From assembly GCA_030765065.1 (NCBI GenBank), contig CM060988.1:176431065-176495064 (forward strand): a stretch of DNA of 64,000 bases, written 5' to 3'. A model generated the notes under the pieces. That model was not told the origin of the DNA and searched no databases. It was given only the letters and a program-made list of their open reading frames with translations. Each line of letters begins with the position of its first letter. Positions within the stretch are counted from its first letter, which is position 1. Both the position numbers and the translations under genes were made by a program. This DNA comes from Deroplatys truncata (lineage: Eukaryota; Arthropoda; Insecta; Mantodea; Mantidae). Shown here piece after piece: positions 36,351 to 47,701 of the stretch.

Positions 36351-36548
36351 GAATTCCAGTATAAGGGTGAGTTCCTCGCACCCCCAACTGAGCTACGTGG
36401 CGAACGGTGGCAGTGGTGGCGGAGCGGCTAGCGGCAAGTGCGACCAGAGTACGCAGACTCCGGACAATATAGCACGGGAAACACGTAATTTCCGTCTCAA
36501 AAGTCTCAAGCTACAGCTCAGCATGGGACCTTCCACTCTAAACCTCAG
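36351..36548 (+). CDS. 5-HT2: 5-HT2 receptor exon: ICL3 middle
   Basis: Opening with G after tatgttccag completes an AGG codon from the previous exon; 65 codons follow, then AG before GTAAAA at 36549. The encoded loop is Ser-, Gly- and Arg-rich (NSSIRVSSSHPQLSYVANGG, then a Gly-rich run, QSTQTPDNIARE, and a final basic-hydrophobic stretch). It has no membrane segment. ICL3 is the least conserved part of these receptors, so the boundaries rest on phase and splice signals only. The acceptor lacks a good pyrimidine tract, so an alternative start or a skipped exon is possible. Both ends share the same phase, so skipping it would keep the frame. Confidence 0.75.
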
Positions 36549-36829
36549 GTAAAATAATGTGCAATCAAACAGTTTTAGTCTGAAGCTGTGAAATTCTACA
36601 GGAAAGATAAACATTCACTTTTGGAGTATGGTGTTTCTTCTTGACAGCTTGGGAAGTCCATTTTCCCGCATTCGTTGCAGCCAACTTAATCTACCCACCT
36701 CTTCTTCAGGCGCTACTCATATCACAGCCATAAGAATACCATTATTACAGGCAGGGAATGTTAACATCATTTTAATTACATGCTTACCATTTCCTCTGAC
36801 TTTACCTATGCTTTTATTTCTGAATATGC
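36549..36829. other. start of the 7.3 kb receptor intron
   Basis: No feature seen except the donor at 36549. Confidence 0.5.
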
Positions 36830-37605
36830 ATTTTTACTTCATCTACTACGTATAGTAAGTAGGGGAAGTATTGTGTTCCATTTTTGGAAACATGTCCGTG
36901 TGTGTCTGCGAACAGCATAACTCAGAAACGAACAGTCGGATAAACACCAAACTTGGTATTTAGGTTCAGTATCTTCCAGAGATGCGACACGAAGGTTTTC
37001 AAGAAAATCCCCCCCACCTCAGATTACCCTTTACATGGAATATTTTTCGAAAATTTTAATTTTCTCAAAAATGGCTCTAACCATTTTGATTAAAATATCA
37101 TATGTTTAAGATATTTTCATGACAAATAAAATGTATATCTGGAATTTTCTGGGAATGTCTCCAAAAGTATTCTTCATTGTGAACGACTTTTGCATAACTG
37201 GTAAACCTAAGACATAGAGAAAATTTTACTACACAAAAAATGTAGATCGCGTTAAAATACACAATTTATGTTATATACGTCTTTCGTTATTGAGTAAAGC
37301 ATTTTGGAGATATTGCTTGTTATTCCCTTAAATTTTCCAATGCTTTTTCTCAAATGGGAATTCGTTATTCATATTTTTTATGTCCTGGACATGCAAAGAG
37401 AATGGAATGCGCCACATAGCAACCAGCTCTTAAAATATTTGACTATCGCTTAAATACTACCATATTCCCCTTGCACCTACAAGAAAATTAGCAATAAGAT
37501 TAACATCTCAATTAACATGAAGTAGGTGGAGAATAAGCGTTTGTAAAAATAGTTTGTACAAGAGTAGAGAAAGTCATGTGAGTGTAACACATAAGATTTT
37601 TTAAT
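36830..37605 (-). repeat. family A copy with an internal deletion near its right end
   Basis: It starts CATCTACTACGTATAGTAAG and ends GAGTAGAGAAAGTCATGTGA. The text jumps from GTGTTCCA to TTTTTGGAAACATG, skipping about 70 bases of the family. Confidence 0.82.
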
Positions 37606-37894
37606 ATAGCATATGCTCTACTGTACCTTGTTTAACTCCCACACAACACGATTGGAGAGTAACCTGTGGTACGTAGAAAAAGCGTTCGCAGATCTCGGTT
37701 ACATCCGAGGTTTCCTTGACTTGTAAAAGCGAACGGCATGCAATTACGCACCAACGGGTCCCGGCCTCATTAGTGACATAATTTATTCCACAATCTTTGC
37801 TAGCAAGAACGAGACGCTCAAATCTTATTTGCGTAAATGAGATTCGGGTTTTTAAAAAAATGCATAATAACACTTCAGAGCTGTAAAGTTTGGC

Positions 37895-38281
37895 ATTTTT
37901 ACTTTTACTAAAGTAAGTAGGGAAAGTATTATATTCCACCCAAAAATCTCGAAATCTGGACCAAACTTGATATTTAAGTTCAGTACCTTCAGGAAGATTT
38001 TCCAGAAAATCTTGTAAACAGTAGTTTGGGGTGGGGGAATTTTCTTGAAAACTTTCGGGACGCACGTTTGGACTTAAAAATCAAGTTTGGTATTTATCCA
38101 ACTTTTCATTTTTGAGCTATGCTGTTCACAAACACACAAGCGGACCTTTCTTTCTAAAAATACTTCTTTTCTATTCAGGGGGCCTCAAAACATGTAATTC
38201 CGGTGAAAACCTGACATCGAATTTTTGGGCGGAATACAGCACCTTCTCTGCCTATTCTATAAGTGGTAGAAAAAGTAAAAT
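37895..38281. repeat. family A head-to-head palindromic pair
   Basis: 37895-38020 is minus and 38021-38281 plus, meeting without a spacer. Outer ends read TTTTACTTTTACT and GTAGAAAAAGTAAAAT. Confidence 0.75.
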
Positions 38282-38765
38282 ATTTTTATTTTCCCAAAAA
38301 TATCTAACGATTTTGACTGAAATAGCGTATGTTTAAGATATTGACATGACAAAATGTAAATCTTGAATTTTCTGGAAACAACCTGTGAAATTCCGAAGGA
38401 ATTTTATAGATATAATTTGTATCGCTGGTAAACAATATGACATACACAAAGCCATACTACATAAAAAATGAAGATCTCTTTAAAATATAAAATTAATTTC
38501 CAATAATGTATCGTTATTACTGGTGAGCATTTTCAATACTTTAATCGCTATCACACGTCAATCAACCGCGAGGCAAGGCTCTCTCGTGAATACGGAATTT
38601 CAAGGCCAACATTGAGCGACCCGCTTTCAAACATTTGAGTAATGCTCCGGATTTCTATATTCCTCTTGTACCCACAAGAAAATGTGTAGATGTATACCTC
38701 GATGACGAACAAAAGAGGGTAGAGATAGTCATACGAGTTTGACAAGATGTTTTAGTAAAATTTAT
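38282..38765 (-). repeat. family A copy, left half
   Basis: It runs from TTTTATTTTCCCAAAAATAT to GGGTAGAGATAGTCATACGA. Confidence 0.7.
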
Positions 38766-39685
38766 CAACATTTTAAGATATAACATTTATGGCAAGCTGT
38801 TTTAGTAAATAATACATCTGGATGTATGCATGTTGAAGTTACTTTATCATCAACTGTAATTTTATTGCAGTTCACATACCGTTTGACCGCATGAAAATGC
38901 TTGAACTCTGCGCAAGGTCACTGTTATGCAATCGTAAACAACAGGCAGGCTTTTTATTGAATTGCTGCTTCCCTCCACCTCAGATGTTAAATGTGGATCC
39001 CTGGAGGATAAAGGAATGTTTATCATAGAGATTATATTATGCAATGCACATCGTCTTCTGGAATGATACACTCTAAAGTTGGCAAGCCTAGTTACAGTGT
39101 CCAGGACAGCTCTTCAAGAAACATTTAACGACAAATGAGTTGTCTAGTTACGAAAACATGTTGGCAGGCTGAGGGTAACCCGAAGGTGTGTTAATCATGT
39201 ACCCGCCCTAAATAGGGCTAAACCACGTGGATTGCAGGAAGCCTGTGAAGGTTGTGTAGGGGAGTGAAAGAAGGTAGGAAGATTTGTTCCTCAACGGTTG
39301 CACCGCTGGTGTGAATAGTTTTTCCAAAACTATTTTAGAGTTGTAATTTTGATCATTCAAGCATCTCTTGGAGGGATTACATAGCTCAGCCTTAGCTGCT
39401 GATGGAAGTGCTCCATAGTTACCGGATGTGCCCGCAAGCCATGTGGGGAAGCCGGTGACGCCTCAAGCGGCGTGTTCTGGGGTTATAATCCCCTAAGACC
39501 ATGCCCCAGATCTCCCAGGACAGGGATTATGAGCGCTCGAAAAGGAACAGACATCCCTGACCTCAGCATGGGGTACAGGTGTTCCCCAAAAAAGTTAGGC
39601 CTTTATTTAGCTTGACTCACAAGTAGTGCCTAATTACAAACATGGTCAACTCAATTATTTTCAAAATTGAGGTTTACTGCAGACA
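38766..39685. other. unassigned intron sequence, GC-richer from 39130
   Basis: 39130-39600 looks repeat-like (ACATAGCTCAGCCTTAGC, a tRNA-A-box-like string at about 39381) but I cannot classify it. Confidence 0.3.
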
Positions 39686-39689
39686 CAAC

Positions 39690-40440
39690 AAGAAATCTTG
39701 CTGTTTCATTCATATGGATTTCTCTATCAACTAATCGCGTTAAGCCTTTGCAGAAATAATTTCATTGCCCATAGTCAGGTATTTGAAACACGGGTCGCTA
39801 AATGCTGTCCTTGAAATTCCTTAATGTTTCCATGACATCGCGGGAAGCAACTGAATAACGACAGCAGTTCAAAAAATATAAAGTATTCAAACCAACAACA
39901 AGAGATATCTCGGAAATGGCTGATGCCACAAAAATATTATTTCAAATTAGTTGTATGTTTTAAAGAGATCTACAATTTTTGTGCAGTGTGTTTTTATCTT
40001 ATAGTTTCCTTCCTATACTTTACCAGTTTTACAAAATTATACAAAATCCGTTACAAATGAAGAAATCCGTTACAATTCCCAGAAAATTCAAAATGTACAT
40101 TATGTCATGTAAACACCTTAAACATATGGTACGATTTTAATAAAAAGCGTTAAGGAAATTTTTCGTAAATACAAAATTTGGAAAAATCGTACATGTAAAG
40201 TATAATTTGGGGAGGGAATTTTCTTTAAAATCTTTGTATCGCTTCTTTGCAAGATGCTGCACCTAAATGCCATTTTGCATTTACCGGACACACAGACATG
40301 AGCATTTTTCTCAAAACGTGTGTTTTCAGTGAAATCTCGGCATCTAATTTTTGGATTGAATTCATGAACATCAAATGTAGGTGGGGAAATAATGGAACAT
40401 ATTTTTGTCGCCACTGTAATATTTTCAGAAGAAAGAAAAA
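39690..40440 (+). repeat. family A copy
   Basis: It runs from CATTCATATGGATTTCTCTA to the TTTTTGGATTGAATTC right block. Confidence 0.7.
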
Positions 40441-40890
40441 ATAGAATTGGCTATGTATGTAATTAGGTTACACAAATATCCATTTTCTGTTCATCAGAGA
40501 ACACTGGACCGCGAAATCAATGCTCATGCTTATACAATCGACAATCGGGAACCGCACAACGCAATCATGTACACTTTTTTCCCCTCCTCATCCGTCAAGT
40601 TAGCCGAGCTAAATAATTAATTGGTTTTCTTGTTTTTTGTACATCCAGTCATTTATCTTTTCATTTTTTCTTTTGCCCCCTCTGCTCCTTTTATTGTCTT
40701 CTGGCAGTTGGCGCCACAAGTGAAGGTCATCCCTCAAACTTCAGTCGAGGTATCGTTTTCATACGATATAGTATGCATTACGCAACTTGCCGGGTGCCAT
40801 CACAAGAACCCAACAGTGTCGCCAACCCCACGCATTTATTCTCCAGATATAGGGATATGAGTGTACTCTGGGGTTAGACCACTATATTAA
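40441..40890. other. unassigned intron sequence
   Basis: A 79-codon plus frame (40621-40860) has no domain I recognise. Confidence 0.3.
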
Positions 40891-40891
40891 T

Positions 40892-41662
40892 TTTTTACTT
40901 TCTCTACTACGTATAGTAAGTAGGGGAAGTATTGTATTCCACCCAAAAATTCGATACCGAGATTTCACCAGAAATACATGTTTTGAGACCCCCTGAATCC
41001 AAAAAAAAAGCATTTTTGAAAACATGTCCGTGTGTGTGTGTGTCTGTGAACAGCATAACTCAGAAACGAACAATTGAAACATTTAAGGGAATAACAAACA
41101 ATATCTCGAAAATGGTTCACTCAATAACAAAAATGTGTATGACATAAATTGTATATTTTAATGCGATCTACAGTTTTTGTGCAACAAAATTTTGTCTATC
41201 TCTTATGGTTTACCAGTTATGCAAAAGTCGTTCACAATGAAGAATACTTTTGGAGACATTCCCAGAAAATTGGAGATATACATTTTATTTGTCATGAAAA
41301 TGTCTTAAACATATGATATTTTAATCAAAATCGTTAGAGCCATTTTTGAGAAAATTAAAATTTTCGAAAAATGTTCCATATAAAGGGTAATCCGGGGTGG
41401 GGGGGATTTTCTTGAAAACCTTTGTGTCGCATCTCTGGAAGATACTGAATCTAAATACCAAGTTTGGTGTTTATCCGACTGTTCGTTTCTGAGTTATGCT
41501 GTTCACAGACACACACACTCACACGGACATGTTTGCAAAAATGTTTTTTTTTTGGATTCAGGGGGCCTCAAAACATGTATTTCCGGTGAAATCTCGGTAT
41601 CGAATTTTTGCGTGGAATACAATACTTCCCCTATTTACTATACGTAGTAGAGAATGTAAAAA
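40892..41662. repeat. family A foldback pair
   Basis: 40892-41070 (minus) and about 41480-41662 (plus) are reverse-complement arms of about 180 bp ending at the ACTTTCTCTACT / AGTAGAGAATGT ends; the loop is family A internal text in plus orientation. Confidence 0.85.
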
Positions 41663-41704
41663 AAAGAAAAAGAAAAAAACTGGTTAAAATACACAATTTG
41701 TCAA

Positions 41705-42525
41705 TTTCTCTACAACTTAGCTATAGTATTTCATTCAAAAATTCGATATAGAGATTTCACCAGGAATACGTGTTTTGAGGTCCCCCGAATCCCCAAAAAA
41801 GCATTTTTAGAAAAAGGTGCGTGTGCGTGTGTGTCTGTGAACAACATAACTCATAAACGGGAAGTCGGTTAAATATGAAATTTGGTATTTAATTTCAGTA
41901 TATTCCAAAGATGCGACACGAATATTTTCATGGCAATTCTTCTGCCGCAAACTACCCATTACACGAGGTAGTTCGAATTTCTTTATTTTCTAAAAAATGC
42001 CTAACGATTAATACACGATACATATAACATTTACGTGAAAAACAAAATGCATATGTTGAATTTTCTGGGAACAGCCTGCGAAGTACTCTTCATTCGGAAG
42101 GAATTTTGTATAGTGAGAAAACCATAAGAAACAGATAAAAACATATGTCACAAAATAATATTAGATCTGTTTAAAACACACAATTTATTTAAAATAACTC
42201 CTTCTGTGGCATCAGCCGTTTTCAAGATATCCAATATTATTTATTTAAATTGTTCTTAACGTGATGTCGCTATTCACTTGCTTCTCGCGATATCATGAAA
42301 AGATCATCGAATTTCAAGCACAGCATATACGGTATAGTTTTCAAAACATTCGGCCATCTCTAGCACCCTTGTAACTACAACGGACTGGGTAATTAAACCA
42401 TTTCTGCAAAGGTTTACCTCGATTAAAATGAAGCAGATAGAAAAATAGGCTTCCTTAAGAATAGTAAACGGCAGTGGGTGGGGAAAGTCATGTGATAGCA
42501 GCGCATCAAAGTTTTGTATTAGCAC
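41705..42525 (-). repeat. family A copy
   Basis: It runs from TTTCTCTACAACTTAGC to GGGGAAAGTCATGTGATAG. Confidence 0.78.
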
Positions 42526-42529
42526 TGTT

Positions 42530-43144
42530 AATAACTTGGATTTATAATTTGGCTAACTTTCTGTCTTTCTTTCAAATAGGGGTTTTTATTGCAGTGGGGG
42601 TGGGACAATAGACGGCAACCCTGCTGCAGGCAGATTCACCCCTTGCACTTGGCATCTACCCCGATGCCTCGAGTTTTCTTCCAAGTTTTGCACTTTAAGT
42701 GATTTTTTCCCCTTCTTTTTTAAACTACCTGCAGCTATTTTAACTTTCTTCTCCACATTCGAATGCAGAACAAGAAAATATGAATATCTGATCGCTTCCT
42801 TTAAAAAGTTGTGAACTCCGTCGATACCAACTTAGAGTAGGTCATCTTCTTCTTTTGATATTGGCTGGCTTTAACCTCTTCAGCAAATTATATTTGCAGG
42901 TAACACAAATAAAGATTCAAATAAGGTCTAATCTTCCTTGCGGCAGAAGCTGTGAAACTTGGCGTTGCCTTCAAAATGTACTGAAGGACTTATAATGCCT
43001 TAAATATATGGCACCTTACTGGTTAGAGCAACAGCGGAGAAACTACTCCTCCAAGAAGTGTCAGAAGTCTCATGTTATTTAAATTCTACCTTAGGTGGGT
43101 GAATACATTGGCGGGAACTGAACCTTCTCTTAAGCAGTCGTGCA
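42530..43144. other. unassigned intron sequence
   Basis: No feature recognised. Confidence 0.3.
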
Positions 43145-43640
43145 GTTGTAACACATCAGATGTTTTACTTTCTCTACGAGATACAAATAGTAGGTAGAAG
43201 GTGAATAACAAATTTCGGTTACGAGTTCAGAAACATGCACGGATGCGACTCAAAGATTTTCGAGAAATCCCCCCAAACTATCGTTTAGATAGACATAATT
43301 TCCTTATTGTTTTATTTTCTCAAAAATGGCTCCAATGCATTTGATTAAAACACTACATGTTTTAAGATATTTGCCCCACAAAATATACGAGTATATCTTG
43401 AACTTTCAACGAATAGCTCTTGGTTCTAAATGTTTATACTTTTGCATAACTGGCAAACCATAAAAGGTAAGACATTGTTGGAAATGTTAACTCTCCATTC
43501 ATTTGTTTCTCGTGATCTCATGGAAAGAGTATGTAATTTCGAAGCCAGCTTTTTTTAACGATTTCACTATTGCATCAGCCTACTGCATTCATCTTGTACC
43601 TGAAACTAATTCTGTAATCAAACCATCTTTGGTACACTTT
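43145..43640 (-). repeat. family A fragments with a left-end to right-end junction
   Basis: The text GTAACACATCAGAT of one copy's left end is joined directly to GTTTTACTTTCTCTAC of another copy's right end at about 43146-43177. Confidence 0.7.
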
Positions 43641-43872
43641 GTTGTAGGCAACCAGGAAACAGAGGAAGCGTAACACAATTTTGGATCCAACTACAACAAA
43701 GAAATTTCAAGTGCATGTCTGATTTCATAATTTGTTGTGAATTTCCCTAGCAGGTGGATATACTATGTTTGCCCAACCTTTCAGCAACAGCACGTAACAA
43801 TATTCTGGCCGTGGGCCGTTGACAGTTCTCCAAGAAGTTATGTCATGTTGTAACTTAGACTCTGTCTGACAG

Positions 43873-44187
43873 ATTTCTGGCGGGCAGGAACAGGCGGCGC
43901 TCTCTGGCGGCCAACGCAGTGGCGACGGAGCAGAAGGCCTCCAAGGTCCTGGGTTTGGTGTTCTTCACGTTTGTGCTGTGCTGGTCGCCGTTCTTCATCC
44001 TCAACATCATCTTCGCGGCCTGTCCCGACTGCCACGTTCCTGACCACGTGGTGGACACTTGCCTCTGGCTGGGATACGTCTCCTCGACCATCAATCCGGT
44101 CATCTACACCGTCTTCAACAGGACCTTCCGCGCCGCCTTCATCAGACTGCTGAAGTGCCGTTGTCACAAGTCTGCACGCCCTCCCAG
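43873..44187 (+). CDS. 5-HT2: 5-HT2 receptor exon: TM6, ECL3, TM7, helix 8
   Basis: It encodes a basic lead-in ([20 protein letters not shown]), TM6 with the CWSPFF motif, a short ECL3 with two Cys, TM7 with NPVIY (the NPxxY motif), and helix 8 ending in LLKCRCHK, whose cysteines are likely palmitoylation sites. EQKASKVLG matches the TM6 entry typical of 5-HT2 receptors. There are two in-phase acceptors 15 bases apart: ctgacag before 43873 and cgggcag before 43888. The first has the better pyrimidine tract, and the second would drop five residues. The donor is AG|GTACTG at 44188. Base composition is GC-rich against the AT-rich introns. Confidence 0.93.
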
Positions 44188-44281
44188 GTACTGTGCGTTT
44201 CACCTTGCCCTAGCCGTACCTCACCCCATCAACCACATTGTCCCAAACGTTCCTGTAACTAACACTTCGTCAAACAAGTGA
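44188..44281 (+). other. possible alternative C terminus by retention of the last intron
   Basis: Reading past the donor gives 30-31 more codons ([19 protein letters not shown] and on) before a stop at 44279-44281. Splicing to 48727 is the better model. Confidence 0.3.
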
Positions 44282-44439
44282 TACAAGAAGGCCATCTGCC
44301 TAGCAAACAAAAACTAGCATAAAAATAAAATCAACCAAATAATATTACATAACAGTAGATTATGGTACCGGTGCTAAAAGTAGGGTTTTATTTTGCAAGT
44401 AGAATATTTGCGAAATGAAGGCCGTAACGAGTTTGGCAA

Positions 44440-45712
44440 TACCACGAGCAAAATAAAACCACAAAACGTGTGACAAGACAGCGCTCCAATTTGTAAATTA
44501 TCAACAAAATAATATTATACAGGGTTATTCAAAAAGAAGGGACAGACTTTAAATATTTATTTCTAATGAACGACAACAGATGGCGACATATGCGATACAT
44601 CACTGAATACAGAAAAGTTCAAAAATTTATTTTATATGTTCAAAAAGAGCACTATTTGTTATGCGAGGACGACCACTGCTTTTCCGTTTGCATACGCAAC
44701 CTTCATCTACGAACTTACTGTATCAATTGTAAACGTTTTATGACGTTGTTGAACTTGCAACGAAATGCACGCTGCAATGAAACAATGGATTCACTCTTTG
44801 CATAATGCAGCACAAAAAACTACTCATTTTCTCGTGTACAAACGCAGCGCCGCTGTAGGCACTGAATGGAACTAATAGGCGGGGCTTAAAACTTTGAACT
44901 TTCCTCTATTCAATGATGCGTCGTATGTGCGGCTATCTATTGTCGTTCATTAAAAATGAATATTTAAAATCTGTTCCTTCTTTTTGAACAACCCTATATT
45001 GATTCCTGAAATTAAGTGAAATCACGTTTAGAATTACATCAACTCCGTGTATAGCGAGATTCTTGAGCCAAGAGAAATGACGTTAAAAACGAGATCAACT
45101 CTCGTGTGTAACGAGATGTCAGATGTCTTTTGATTCGATAGCATTCACTGTCAGTGAAATTATTTTCTCCAGTTTTGCCTTGCACCAGGCAATCAAGCTA
45201 TTAAATGCTATATCACATTGCTTTCTGCATTTTTGTTTTGGGCAAGTAGTTCTAGTGTTATTCTTTCTGCTTCTTCTGCGATTTCAGTTTCTTCTGAATT
45301 CATGATTACCGCCACTTAATCGTTATGTAAGTTATACTAGATAAAAGAATAACGTTTCAGATAAAAGAAAGCACTAGGCTGCCAATATAACATATAGATT
45401 AAATCTACAACGAATTGCGATAAATTGAAGTACGACGATTTGTATTGTGAACAGACAATCGCCATGAGAAATTAACCACGTAAAAAGACAACACAAAGTA
45501 AAACCTAGTCAAACCAAGTCGAGTTATTAAACATGAGCAAATACATAGGATGATCGGCATGTGATTGGACTTGAAACCAAAGTTGGTCACAATGGAGTGG
45601 TATAACAATTTTATGCGATAATGCAAAGCTTTTAGTTCGTGTGCACTATGCTATAAGTTCTACTTTTAGGCCATGATGTCTACAAAAATACTTTCATGCA
45701 ATCTTAGTATTA
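44440..45712 (+). repeat. family C copy 2, carrying a MITE
   Basis: 44440-44517 and 45000-45712 align with copy 1. The MITE 44520-44996 fills a site empty in copy 1 near 28010. Confidence 0.72.
44520..44996. mobile_element. mariner-type MITE
   Basis: Terminal repeats of about 60 bp start CAGGGTTATTCAAAAAGAAG (left) with the counterpart at 44935-44996. TA lies on both sides (44518-44519, 44997-44998). About 477 bp, no transposase. Confidence 0.85.
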
Positions 45713-45714
45713 TA

Positions 45715-45925
45715 ATCTTTTGGTCGTCAAGCACCAATTAGCATCAGAATATCATATTTCTATTAAATTCACACGCATAAATTTACTCTCTCACCCATTC
45801 TTCCAGACTCTAAGCAGGATGAAGAATAATTCCCTTCCTTCGGTCAGGTATCGAATTCAGGAACTCTGGATTTGGAAGCTAGGCACGCTAATCACCAGAT
45901 CACAGAGTCTATAAAAGGTTATTAC
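45715..45925 (-). mobile_element. SINE-like remnant
   Basis: The minus strand has a tRNA-like order: TGTGATCTGGTGATTAGCGT then B-box-like AATTCGATACC. Confidence 0.4.
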
Positions 45926-46350
45926 TGTATTTAATATCTGCATAACTGGACCATGGCACGCATGCCAATAGCAATGACGTAATACCGGTGTTCCAAGCTG
46001 CCGTGGCTTATACAGAGAAGATGAAATCACTTAATGATATTCTTTTCTCTGAGCAACGAAGATGCAAAAACCTCTGCACATTATTAATTGCAATAAATAA
46101 TATCCGGATTTATAATTATTTACCATGTTGTGCTAATAGACTACATCATAGTCCGTAGCACCTGCTCACTTCTCTCCCAGGCAGGCAATGCATGCAAGTG
46201 GCTGTCTTGCTTATCGGTTCAATCGCAATAAATGGACATATGAAGACGTTCTCACCTACAACAGCTATGGGTGCACAGTTATTTCCTACAATTTATAATG
46301 CTAAGAATGCATAAAATGTTTTATCCAACTCGTGGAAAAGTTACTATTGT
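45926..46350. other. unassigned intron sequence
   Basis: Nothing recognised. Confidence 0.3.
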
Positions 46351-46352
46351 TA

Positions 46353-47209
46353 GGGGAAAGGTCCCTATATTGAACCACTTACGCCTAAATAGTAAATAAT
46401 AATCATAATTTCAAATCAAAATTTTCAGAAACACAAGCGTTAAAGCGACAAATCCTTGCGCTATCAATATCCTCAACACAATTTAAAATTAATACAATTA
46501 TCAATTAAATAACATTTAAAAAGTGAGATGGTGTAAATCGGTTCAAATTAGGAATGTGGTCCTTAAATTGAACCACCCGTGTCTTAAAATGAACCACATA
46601 CTTTTAAGTATAAATGTATTTTTATTAATACAAAATACACATATTTTATTGTACGTTCAAAACAAACATGCTATCAGCAATAAAAGTAGAGTCCAAAATT
46701 GTGATAAGAATAGCAATTTCCTTGAACATTTTGAATTTTTATATAATGACAATCACTTGGTTTTTGGAATAGGTATTATTTGCAAATATAGTGCTTTTAC
46801 TAATTTTTACTCTCATACAAAAGAGTCCAATTATACACAGCCTTCACAATAAAACACTTTCTTCTTAGCACTAACTTTTGCATAGTTTTGGTGAAGCCAT
46901 ATCGTACAATTCATACACTGGATCATGTCCATAATTTCAGACAATTCACATTCACATATTCATGTCAGCTACTATTCTTAACATGATTTTATCGACATTT
47001 ATTCACAAGATATACTATTCGCAGTTAAACAATCCTAGAACTTCTATAGGTTTCCTAAATTGGACCAGTTCAATATAGGGTTCAAACAGTGGTTCAATTT
47101 ACGAGCCACGCCATTTTGGAAGCTTTAGCATCTATGTGACAAGGAGAGACGCTGCTTGAAAAAACGTGTGGATGAATATTGTTGCTACAGAAACACTTCA
47201 TAACATGCA

Positions 47210-47243
<34 letters not shown>

Positions 47244-47477
47244 GAGCATCTCAAACTTGCCTAATTGGTCGTATAAGCTTAGCTAGATGAGTCAAATATT
47301 ACTTCTGAAGCAGCAAAAACACACAACACTTCATAGAACTGAAGCCACAATCAGAATGCGAAGTCAACAACTCCAAGCATTCATAGCTGTACACGCCACG
47401 CTTCTGCTAGGATTATGGCGACATCTGTCGAACAGTTTAGAAAATATCGGGGCGGTTCAAATTAGGGACCTTTCCCC
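46353..47477. mobile_element. TIR element with iterated subterminal motifs
   Basis: Ends GGGGAAAGGTCCCTA and its reverse complement, each followed inward by a TTGAACC-type motif; TIR about 28 bp; TA at 46351-46352 and 47478-47479. The motif GGTTCAAnnTA, on either strand, recurs near 46540, 46563, 46585, 47068 and 47091. The interior is AT-rich with a 109-codon frame (46523-46852) that I cannot identify and a (TA)n run near 47211-47240. Confidence 0.8.
47211..47240. repeat. (TA)n microsatellite
   Basis: TA run with one ATT interruption. Confidence 0.95.
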
Positions 47478-47701
47478 TACGCCAGTTTTGCATCGGTAAT
47501 GATTGTAGCAATTCCCTGCTTATACTATAGATGAAACTAGCGACTTTGCAGATCGCATGGAGCATGTGCAACAAATTTGTTTTAATATTTAAAATTTATT
47601 CAAATGTCTATTATGGAAATCATTCTTTTAGAGGAAATAAATAAATCACTTAGACATTTTCTTATATTCATAATAACCATTAATAGCTATAGGTTTATTT
47701 A

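Noticed and set aside
43838-44203. 121-codon minus-strand frame
   Set aside because: Antisense shadow of the TM6-TM7 receptor exon.
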